Origin: Acetobacter suratthaniensis
Lineage (GTDB): Bacteria; Pseudomonadota; Alphaproteobacteria; Acetobacterales; Acetobacteraceae
Reading direction: 5' to 3'
DNA length: 64,000 nucleotides
Assembly (NCBI RefSeq): GCF_017377745.1
Contig: NZ_JAFVMG010000009.1
Location: 1 to 64,000 of the forward strand
Of the stretch, positions 45,762-53,055 are shown one piece after another. Each line of letters starts with the position of its first letter. Positions within the stretch are counted from its first letter, which is position 1. Below the pieces are notes generated by a model. That model had not been told where the DNA came from and ran no database searches. It saw only the letters and a program-made list of their open reading frames with translations. The position numbers and the translations under genes are program-made.

Positions 45762-46562
45762 CTATTCTTCCAGAGCGTCACCGGCGGCCATCGCCGGAGA
45801 CCATTGCAGGTGCTGTCCCCCATCGAGTGCAAGCATCTGCCCCGTAACGGAGGGGAGCGCCAGCAGCGCACGGGCGGCACCCGCCACCTCCCGCGCGGAG
45901 GTACCATGCCCCAGTGGCACAGAGGCACACTGGCGGGCAAACTGTTCCACCGTCTGGCGCGTACTGGGCAGGGCAGGGCCGGGGCCAATGGCGTTAACAC
46001 GGATGCGGCGCGGGGCCAGAGCCAGCGCCATGGTGCGGGTCAGTGTCCAGAGCGCACTTTTGGAAACCGTGTAGCTGATAAAATGGGGGGTAAGCGACCA
46101 TACGCGCTCGTCGAGCATGTTCAGCACCATGCCCTCCGCCCCCGCAGGCAGCGCCTTGGCAAAAGCCTGCATCAGCACAAAAGGTGCTCGCAGGTTGGGC
46201 TTCATATGCTGCATCCAGCTTTCAAGCGTGGAGTCATCCCACTCATCCCGCTCAAAGGTGGAGGCGTTATTGACCAGCACCCCCAGCGGGCCGCCCAGCG
46301 CCTGCATGGCCTGTTCGATCAGGGGAGTGGTTTCCTCCTCACGCGCAAGGTCGGCATGCAGCAGCACGGCGCGGCGCCCAAGGGCTTCCACCTCGGCCAG
46401 TGTCTCACGCGCACGCACGGCGTTGCCACGGTAATGAATGGCGACATCAAACCCGGTTTGGGCCAGCATCAGCACCAGCGCACGGCCCAGACGCGCGGCC
46501 CCGCCCGTTACAAGGGCGCGACGCGGCATGGCGTCGGATACCGCAAACAGATCCATCGTCAT
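45762..46562 (-). CDS. SDR-family oxidoreductase, possibly FolM-like pteridine reductase
   Basis: The 266-residue Rossmann protein has a cofactor motif RRALVTGGAARLGRAL, the NNAS motif (LVNNASTFERDEWDD), and catalytic Tyr/Lys in SYTVSKSALWTLT. The arginine in GGAARLGR and the FERD motif are like those of pteridine reductases/FolM. Its coupling to folB (seven bases) supports reduction of a dihydropterin or dihydromonapterin, by inference. The start at 46562 has GGAG upstream; the longer frame invades recR. Confidence 0.85.
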   Translation of the reverse strand: MTMDLFAVSDAMPRRALVTGGAARLGRALVLMLAQTGFDVAIHYRGNAVRARETLAEVEALGRRAVLLHADLAREEETTPLIEQAMQALGGPLGVLVNNASTFERDEWDDSTLESWMQHMKPNLRAPFVLMQAFAKALPAGAEGMVLNMLDERVWSLTPHFISYTVSKSALWTLTRTMALALAPRRIRVNAIGPGPALPSTRQTVEQFARQCASVPLGHGTSAREVAGAARALLALPSVTGQMLALDGGQHLQWSPAMAAGDALEE

Positions 46563-46587
46563 GGGGTGTTCTCCATTGCTTTTGGGG

Positions 46588-47196
46588 TCAGGCCGGGCGG
46601 CGCGCACCAAGGGCGGCAGCCAGCGTGCCATCATCCAGCACATCCAGCGCACCACCCATCGGCACACCCTGCGCCACGCGGCTGATCGTTACCGCACCCT
46701 GCGGGGCGGTATAGGGGGCCAGACGATCCATCAGCCAGTGCAGGGTTGTAGCACCATCCACCGTGGCCCCGAGTGCGAGAATAACCTCGCGCACCTGCCC
46801 TGCCTCAAGACGGGCAAAGAGCGGAGCGGTATTGAGGTCTTCCGGCCCGGTGCCAGCCAGCGGCGAAAGCGTGCCGCCCAGCACCTGATACACGCCCCGA
46901 TGCACCCCTGCGCGCTCCAGCGCCCAAAGGTCGCCCACCGTTTCCACAACACACACCAAAGCATGATCACGCAGCGGATCGGCACAGATATGGCACGGGT
47001 CCACCGTGTCCAGATTGCCGCATGATGAGCAGGTGCGAATGGCCTCTCCCGCACGCTCCATGGCGCGGGCAAGCGGGGCAAGGCGGGACTGTGGCTCGCG
47101 CAGCAGGTACAGCGCCACCCGCCGCGCAGAGCGGGGGCCAAACCCCGGCAGGCGACCCAGAAGCCGGATAAGCTGCTCTATTTCCTGCCCACCCAT
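46588..47196 (-). CDS. recR: Recombination protein RecR
   Basis: Acts with RecF/RecO to load RecA on gapped DNA. The 202 residues include an N-terminal helix-hairpin-helix region (LIRLLGRLPGFGPRSARR), a four-cysteine zinc site C56, C59, C68 and C71 (CSSCGNLDTVDPCHIC), and a Toprim domain (about 79-175, CVVETVGDLWALERAG, then LGATVDGATTLHWL). Part of the common dnaX-ybaB-recR series. Confidence 0.97.
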   Translation of the reverse strand: MGGQEIEQLIRLLGRLPGFGPRSARRVALYLLREPQSRLAPLARAMERAGEAIRTCSSCGNLDTVDPCHICADPLRDHALVCVVETVGDLWALERAGVHRGVYQVLGGTLSPLAGTGPEDLNTAPLFARLEAGQVREVILALGATVDGATTLHWLMDRLAPYTAPQGAVTISRVAQGVPMGGALDVLDDGTLAAALGARRPA

Positions 47197-47222
47197 GCGC
47201 GCGCTCTCTCGTGGGGTCGGAC

Positions 47223-47546
47223 TTAGAACGGCAGCTTCAGACCTGCGGGCAGGTTCAGCCCACCGGTAACCTTCTGCATTTCCTCAGCGGCACGCTCATC
47301 AAGCTTACGGCGGGCATCCGTACAGGCGGCCACGATCAGGTCCTGAAGCATTTCCATTTCCGCCGGATCAGCCAGCGAAGGGTCGATCTTGATCGAGCGC
47401 ATGTCGCCCTTACCGCTCAGCACAACCGTGACCATACCAGCGCCCGCGGCCCCTTCGATGCTGATTCCTTCCAGCGTGGATTGCATGGCTTCCATTTTGG
47501 CCTGCATCTGCGTGGCCTGTTTCATCAGCGAGGCAAGGTTTTTCAT
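47223..47546 (-). CDS. YbaB/EbfC-family nucleoid-associated protein
   Basis: Small DNA-binding protein of 107 residues with the usual Met/Lys/Gln-rich N-terminal helix ([22 protein letters not shown]), the central [22 protein letters not shown] strand region, and a C-terminal helix. It sits between dnaX and recR, the location conserved across bacteria. It lies 26 bases before recR and 55 bases after dnaX. Confidence 0.96.
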   Translation of the reverse strand: MKNLASLMKQATQMQAKMEAMQSTLEGISIEGAAGAGMVTVVLSGKGDMRSIKIDPSLADPAEMEMLQDLIVAACTDARRKLDERAAEEMQKVTGGLNLPAGLKLPF

Positions 47547-47601
47547 TGGTCAGTTCCTCTGGTTTTGAAAACCGGCAGGCCCGGTGGCCGGGCCATGCGC
47601 G

Positions 47602-49719
47602 TCAGTCTGGAGAAAGGCCCGGATCATAGGGCCGTTCATCCTCATCAAGCAGTTCCGCATCCAGCGGCGCAAACATGAGAGAAGGGTCATCAGCCATCAG
47701 AACGGCCTGTACCTCTTCTGGGGGCAGGCCGTAATCGTCCAGCCCGTGCTCGGAAACCTCGCCCAGCTCCGCATCAGGGAAAGCCTCAAGGATCGCCTGC
47801 ACCAGCGGGTGAGAGGCCGCCTCTTTCCGGCGGAACTGGATCACCTCGGCACCCTGCTCGCCCAGAGTAGGCTCGCCCGGCGCCTCCGACAGTTCAACCT
47901 GCCATTCGATACCGGTCACGCGCTCCAGCACCAGCCGCAGGCGGCGAGGCACATCCGGGGGGGCTCCGGGATCAAGCCGCAGGACAATACGCCCCTGCGC
48001 AAACGACACCAGATGCGCCGCATGCCGCAGGTGCCCGTGTAGAACCGCCTCACGCGTATCGCGCACAAGGGCGACACTTTCGCGCCATGTGCGCGGGATA
48101 GCAGGCGGTTCTTCCACCACGGGGGCTGGCTGCGGGGGGGCACTATCCAGCGCCGCCGGGTGGGTTTCGACCGCTACGGCGGTGCCGCCGACCATCCGTA
48201 GCCGGGGCCGGTCATCGCCCCCGACAGACAGCGGCTGTGTATCAGCCACAGCACTCATGCCGCTGGCCGTTGCCCCGCCACCCACATGGCCTGCGGCATT
48301 ACCACCGACAAACGCACCGGGCGTGAGCGCCCCCGCAGGTGGCAGACCACCCGCCGGGCCAGCACCACTCCCCACAGGGCCACTCACAGCAGGGCCAGCC
48401 CCATCACGCGCGGCATTGGACAGGTGGCGCACCAGTTCCTCGGGCGAGGGCATATCCGCCACGTAACACAGGCGGATCAGCACCATATCCGCTGCCACCC
48501 GCCGGTCTGGCGCGGTGTCGAGTTCCTGCATGCCCTTGAGCAGCATCTGCCACGCCCGCATGAGCACCGGCACGCTGAACGTGCCTGCCATCTCCTGCCC
48601 GCGCACACGTTCGGCCTCGGGCATGTCGGCTGCGTGTTCGAGCGATGGCACCGCCCGCAGGCGTGAAAGCGTATGCACAAGCTCCAGCATATCGCCCAGC
48701 ACCAGCCCGGCATCCGCCCCGCGAGCGTGGGCGGCATCCATCAGCGACAGCGCCACATCGGGCTGGCCACGCAAAGCCGAATCCAGCAGGTCAAACACCA
48801 CCTGTCGATCCGCCAGCCCCAGCATGTCGGCCACGACCTCGGCCCCGATTTCGGCCTCCGTGCCCGCACCACCCCCTTGTGCGATAGCCTGATCAAGCAG
48901 GGACAGACCATCCCGCACCGAGCCATCAGCCGCCCGGGCGATAAGGGAGAGCGCATCATCCGAAAGACGCACCTGCTCCTTGCGGGCAATCTGCTCGAAC
49001 AGCCCGGCCAGAGCCGACTGGGGCACGCGCCGCAGGTCAAAACGCTGGCAGCGCGACAGCACCGTAACCGGCACCTTGCGCAGTTCGGTGGTGGCGAAAA
49101 TAAATGTAACCTGTGCTGGAGGTTCTTCCAGCGTCTTGAGCAGCGCGTTGAAGGCATTGCGGGAGAGCATATGCACTTCGTCGATGATGAAGACCTTCAT
49201 CCGCCCCTGCATGGGCCGGAAACGTGTGGCTTCGATAATCTCGCGCACATCGTCCACCCCCGTGCGGGAGGCGGCGTCCATTTCCAGCACATCGGGGTGG
49301 CGGTCGGCCAGAATGGCCACGCAGTTGGGGCAGACACCGCACGGATCAGCCGTGGGGCCACCCTTGCCATCCGGCCCGGTGCAATTGAGCGCACGGGCGA
49401 TAATACGCGCCGTGGTGGTTTTGCCCACCCCGCGCACGCCTGTCAGCATGAAAGCATGCGCAACCCGCCCGAGCGCAAAAGCATTGCGCAGGGTGCGCAC
49501 CATGGCTTCCTGACCGATCAGGTCATCAAAGGTGGTGGGGCGATATTTGCGGGCCAGAACCCGGTAGGGAGCGGGCGTACCAGATGCGGCAGGTGCTAAC
49601 GGCTCGGCCACAGGGGCTGACGGAGGGGAGGGGGCATCACCGAACAGACCGGGGCCTTCCGGTTCGGGGCTTGGAAGCCCTTCATCACCCGCGTGTGGGG
49701 CGTCTGTATCTTCGCTCAT
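47602..49719 (-). CDS. dnaX: DNA polymerase III subunits gamma/tau
   Basis: Clamp-loader ATPase. The 705 residues from ATG 49719 contain a Pro-rich N-terminal extension of about 50 residues, then Walker A GVRGVGKTT (K100). The zinc module with C113, C127, C130 and C133, the DEVH box in VFIIDEVHMLSRNAF, and the sensor-2 region follow. The C-terminal third is Gly/Pro/Ala-rich, then a tau-like domain. I could not find an A6G-type slippery stretch, so a separate gamma product by frameshifting is not supported. The SRP RNA gene lies just upstream. Confidence 0.96.
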   Translation of the reverse strand: MSEDTDAPHAGDEGLPSPEPEGPGLFGDAPSPPSAPVAEPLAPAASGTPAPYRVLARKYRPTTFDDLIGQEAMVRTLRNAFALGRVAHAFMLTGVRGVGKTTTARIIARALNCTGPDGKGGPTADPCGVCPNCVAILADRHPDVLEMDAASRTGVDDVREIIEATRFRPMQGRMKVFIIDEVHMLSRNAFNALLKTLEEPPAQVTFIFATTELRKVPVTVLSRCQRFDLRRVPQSALAGLFEQIARKEQVRLSDDALSLIARAADGSVRDGLSLLDQAIAQGGGAGTEAEIGAEVVADMLGLADRQVVFDLLDSALRGQPDVALSLMDAAHARGADAGLVLGDMLELVHTLSRLRAVPSLEHAADMPEAERVRGQEMAGTFSVPVLMRAWQMLLKGMQELDTAPDRRVAADMVLIRLCYVADMPSPEELVRHLSNAARDGAGPAVSGPVGSGAGPAGGLPPAGALTPGAFVGGNAAGHVGGGATASGMSAVADTQPLSVGGDDRPRLRMVGGTAVAVETHPAALDSAPPQPAPVVEEPPAIPRTWRESVALVRDTREAVLHGHLRHAAHLVSFAQGRIVLRLDPGAPPDVPRRLRLVLERVTGIEWQVELSEAPGEPTLGEQGAEVIQFRRKEAASHPLVQAILEAFPDAELGEVSEHGLDDYGLPPEEVQAVLMADDPSLMFAPLDAELLDEDERPYDPGLSPD

Positions 49720-49777
49720 GGCCTGCCCGAAGAAAGAGTATGACACCTGCCAGTCAGGCTGGCCGCCACGCCACAAA

Positions 49778-49893
49778 TGGCGGGAAACAGGGTGGAAAGC
49801 CGGACAGTAACCCGGATGAAACTCGTCATGGCTGCTTCCTTCCGGACCTGACCGGGTTGGCAAGGTATCCGTCCACCGCCGACTTTCCAAGGC
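49778..49893 (-). ncRNA. ffs: 4.5S/SRP RNA (small bacterial type)
   Basis: On the minus strand the SRP RNA apical hairpin is plain: GGTCAGGTCCGGAAGG then AAGCAGCC, with its GGAA tetraloop-type tip and the 5'-AGCAGCC-3' side. Flanking strands pair outward as AACCCGG/CCGGGTT, CGGA/TCCG, GGTGGA/TCCACC and GGAAA (plus-strand 49884-49888) with TTTCC (49783-49787). The ends are estimated from the last good pairs and may be off by about 10 bases. The location upstream of dnaX is common in proteobacteria. Confidence 0.88.
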
Positions 49894-50014
49894 CCGGTCT
49901 AGCACCAAAGCACCCGCCATGCCAAGGGCGTGCCTGCCGGGCGTGCTTGTTTCTTTACGCATGGCGTGATCACGGGCTAAAAAACGCAACACCATACCAT
50001 ACAGGTTCTGGAGA

Positions 50015-50494
50015 ATGTTGCCCGTGTCTGGTTCGCATACCGCGCCTGTCGCTCAGCCTGCCGCCTGCCCGCCCGCAGGGCCGGCCCGCCACACCACCTG
50101 TCTGGCCTCCGTTCTGGCACTGGCGCTGGCCGCCCTGTTCTGCCTGCCCTCGGCCGCCCGGGCCGATGAGGACGGCGTGGCCCCACGGGATACGGAAGCC
50201 AATATCCTGCTGCACAAAGAGCTGGCGGTACTGCACTTCAAGCCCGAAGCCTCCAGCAGTGCCTGTATTGATGCGCTCAAAGACCTGCACACCACGCAGG
50301 ATGTGCTGAAAAAAGAACAGGACGACAACCGCACCCGCGACCTGAGCGTTGCTGAAGACGTGCTGGATTCCGATGTTGAAAATGCTTCCGAGCGCTGCGC
50401 ATCCGATGCGCGCGCCCTGTGCATGGCCCCCAACCCAAGCCCCGCACTGGTTCACGCCTGCGAAGCCATAGACAGCCTGCCCGAGAACGACTGA
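50015..50494 (+). CDS. Small secreted protein with four cysteines, unknown function
   Basis: I do not recognise a family. The 159 residues include a long N-terminal region and a signal peptide core CLASVLALALAALFCLP (29-45), likely cut after ARA at 50. The mature part is about 109 residues and largely helical. It has four cysteines (C84, C128, C136, C149) that could form two disulfides in the periplasm. A TTG at 50018 is another possible start. It is divergent from the SRP RNA gene and 22 bases ahead of the NagP-like permease. Confidence 0.7.
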   Translation: MLPVSGSHTAPVAQPAACPPAGPARHTTCLASVLALALAALFCLPSAARADEDGVAPRDTEANILLHKELAVLHFKPEASSSACIDALKDLHTTQDVLKKEQDDNRTRDLSVAEDVLDSDVENASERCASDARALCMAPNPSPALVHACEAIDSLPEND

Positions 50495-50516
50495 CCCCAC
50501 CCATGAACACCCCCGC

Positions 50517-51833
50517 ATGACCAGTCCGGCGGCTCTCACGCCTGCGCGCTCCGCCTGCCCGGCCGGTTCGTTCGGATGGGGGCCGCTGGTGTGCATGGCC
50601 GGGCTGTTTTTTGTTATCGGGTTTGCAACATGGCTCAACGGCCCGCTTATCCCGTTTGTGCAGGTTGCTTTTTCTCTTGATGATGTCAGCGCTTTTCTTG
50701 TTCCGCTGGTGTTCTATATCGCTTATGTCGTTTTTGCCCTGCCTGCGGGCCATCTGGCCACGCGGCAAGGCCCACACCGCACCCTGCCCTTGGCCCTTGG
50801 CAGCATGGCGCTGGGTATGGCCATAACCGGGGGCGGGCTGCATGCCGGGTTATACCCGCTGGCCCTGACCGGACTGCTGACACTGGGCGGCGGGCTGGCT
50901 TTGCTACAGGTGGCGGTCAATCCGTATGTTACCCTGCTTGGCCCGCATGCACGCGCGGCCCAGCGCATGGCCATTATGGGCGTGTGCAATAAGCTGGGCG
51001 GGATTGTCGCCCCGCTGGTGCTGGCCGGACTGGCCATGCACACCATGGACGGGCTGGCCGCAAGCCTGACAAACGCCCCCGATGCCGCCACCCGCACAGC
51101 CCTGCGCGCGCAGGCACTTGATACGCTGGCATGGCCCTATCTGGGCATGGCGGGCGTGCTGGCCACCGCCGCATTGGGCATGGCCCGCGCCCACCTGCCC
51201 GACCTCAGACCCAGCCCCCCGCAGGCCCGCCCCCACACGACAAGACAGCCGCTTTCCGCCCTGCCACCCCGCGCCTTTCTGGGAGCTGGAGCGATGTTTC
51301 TGTATGTCGGGGTTGAGGTTCTGGCAGGCGATGCCATCGGCACCTATGCACGGGCAAGCGGATTACCCCTGAACCAGTCAGGTTTTTTTACCGCGCTGAC
51401 CCTTGGCTGCATGCTGGCGGGGTATCTGTGCGGGCTGGCTCTCATTCCCCGCCGCATCTCACAGGAACGCTATCTTTTGCTGTGCTGCGCCGCAGGGGCA
51501 GGGCTGGCGCTACTGGCCTGCGCAACACAAGGCTATGCCTCGGTTATCTGTCTTGGCCTGTTCGGCTTTGCAAACGCCATGATTTTTCCGTCTCTTTTTC
51601 CTATCCCCCTGCGGGGCCATGCAGCGGAGAGCGCACGCATATCGGCCCTGCTGGTCATGGCCTATAGCGGGGGAGGGATCATGCCGCAGGTGTTCATTCA
51701 TCTTGCCGCACGTATCGGCTTTCATCCAGCACTAGCGCTGGTCAGCCTGCCATCCTATCTGCTGATCGCGCTGTATGGCTGGTATTTTTCGCGCCCTGCC
51801 CCCAGCGCCCTCATGGAACAGGCTCCCTCATGA
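50517..51833 (+). CDS. MFS sugar permease, NagP/FucP-like
   Basis: Twelve-helix permease of 438 residues of the fucose/glucose-galactose (FucP) subfamily. It begins GPLVCMAGLFFVIGFATWLNGPLIPFVQ, with the FucP-like F-x-x-G-x-x-T-x-L-N pattern, and contains FLYVGVEVLAGDAIG at the start of the second half. Direct coupling to nagA (ATGA overlap) suggests uptake of N-acetylglucosamine, as for NagP proteins. Substrate is an inference from context. Confidence 0.82.
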   Translation: MTSPAALTPARSACPAGSFGWGPLVCMAGLFFVIGFATWLNGPLIPFVQVAFSLDDVSAFLVPLVFYIAYVVFALPAGHLATRQGPHRTLPLALGSMALGMAITGGGLHAGLYPLALTGLLTLGGGLALLQVAVNPYVTLLGPHARAAQRMAIMGVCNKLGGIVAPLVLAGLAMHTMDGLAASLTNAPDAATRTALRAQALDTLAWPYLGMAGVLATAALGMARAHLPDLRPSPPQARPHTTRQPLSALPPRAFLGAGAMFLYVGVEVLAGDAIGTYARASGLPLNQSGFFTALTLGCMLAGYLCGLALIPRRISQERYLLLCCAAGAGLALLACATQGYASVICLGLFGFANAMIFPSLFPIPLRGHAAESARISALLVMAYSGGGIMPQVFIHLAARIGFHPALALVSLPSYLLIALYGWYFSRPAPSALMEQAPS

Positions 51834-52933
51834 CAGACCTTTCCGGCCACCTTGTCCTACCTGATCGTATTCTGCCCGGACGGCTGACATTTACCGACCG
51901 GCTGGCGGATATAACCCCCTGTACGCAGGCCCCCGACCGCTACATTCTGCCCGGCTTCATTGACGGGCATATTCATGGTGGCGATGGCGCGGATACTATG
52001 GACGGTGTGGCCGCCATTGGCACGCTGGCACGTTTTCATGCCCGCCACGGCACCACCACCCTGCTGCCCACCACCATTACCCGTCCGTGGCCCGAAGTCC
52101 TGTCGGCCCTGCATGCCATTGCCGAAGTCACAGGCCAGACCATCGACAATGGCCCGTTTATTGCTGGCGCACATCTGGAAGGGCCGTTTGTCAGCCCGCA
52201 CCGACTGGGCGCACAGCCCCCCCACACGCTGGAACCCACAGCCGCGCGAGTGGCCGAAGCACTGGCCCCCGGCTGCGTGCGTGTGGTGACACTGGCCCCC
52301 GAACTGCCCCATGCGGCAGAGGCCATGGCCAGCTTTGCCCGTGCGGGCGTGTGTGTAAGCCTTGGCCACACCACCGCCAGTTACGAGCAGGCCAGCAACG
52401 CCGTGTGCCTGATCTGTGCCGCAGGCGGCACGGCGGGGGGGACACATCTGTTCAACGCCATGCCGGGCATAGAAAGCCGCCGCCCCGGCCCGGTTGCCGC
52501 CCTGATGTGCAGCGATGCCTATGCGGAAATGATTTTTGACACCCATCACGTCCATCCCGGCACGTACCGTCTGGCACAAAAAGTCATGCCTGACCGGCTT
52601 GTTTTCGTAACAGACGCCATGCAGGCCGCAGGCCTGCCCGATGGGCCAAGCCAGCTTGGCGGGCAGGCTGTCATGGTGCGCGATGGCACCGCCCGCCTGC
52701 CCGATGGCGCACTGGCAGGCAGCGTGCTGACACTGGATGCCGCCCTGCGTAACGCCGTGCAGGCAGGCACCGGACTGGTGGAAGCCACGGCCCTGCTCAC
52801 CGCCAACCCCGCACGCTATCTTGGCCTGACAGACCGGGGTGCACTCCAGACCGGCCTGCGGGCTGATCTGGTCGTGCTGTCTGCTGATTTGCAGGTCGAG
52901 CAGGTCTGGGTTGGTGGGTGCCGCATTGTCTAG
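51830..52933 (+). CDS. nagA: N-acetylglucosamine-6-phosphate deacetylase
   Basis: Amidohydrolase removing the acetyl group from GlcNAc-6-phosphate. The 367 residues contain the metal-binding H47-I-H49 in GFIDGHIHGG, E117 in AHLEGPF, SLGHTTASYEQA, GGTHLFNAMPGI and the catalytic-aspartate region VFVTDAMQAAG. It starts within the stop of the permease gene. No nagB, nagK or nagR is next to it; the GlcNAc kinase and deaminase must be elsewhere. Confidence 0.95.
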   Translation: MTDLSGHLVLPDRILPGRLTFTDRLADITPCTQAPDRYILPGFIDGHIHGGDGADTMDGVAAIGTLARFHARHGTTTLLPTTITRPWPEVLSALHAIAEVTGQTIDNGPFIAGAHLEGPFVSPHRLGAQPPHTLEPTAARVAEALAPGCVRVVTLAPELPHAAEAMASFARAGVCVSLGHTTASYEQASNAVCLICAAGGTAGGTHLFNAMPGIESRRPGPVAALMCSDAYAEMIFDTHHVHPGTYRLAQKVMPDRLVFVTDAMQAAGLPDGPSQLGGQAVMVRDGTARLPDGALAGSVLTLDAALRNAVQAGTGLVEATALLTANPARYLGLTDRGALQTGLRADLVVLSADLQVEQVWVGGCRIV

Positions 52934-52968
52934 ACGGTTAGCCTAAAACAACCGCCTGATAAGACATG

Positions 52969-53027
52969 ATAAAAGTTTTTTGGTGCTGACTTTTTTCAAA
53001 AAAGGCGATGGGCTTTGAAGCTTTTAT
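52969..53027 (+). repeat. AT-rich dispersed intergenic repeat, copy 2
   Basis: It begins ATAAAAGTTTTTTGGTG, then TTTTTTCAAAAAA, and continues into CTTTGAAGCTTTTAT. It is related to copy 1 near 45.1 kb (opposite orientation) over its first half and diverges afterward. It lies between the convergent nagA and fecA genes. Confidence 0.65.
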
Positions 53028-53055
53028 AACTTTACAGCCTTGTGAAAGCAGGCTT

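Noticed and set aside
47602-49719. Programmed frameshift in dnaX giving a gamma subunit
   Set aside because: No A6G-type slippery run with a downstream hairpin was found in the reading strand.
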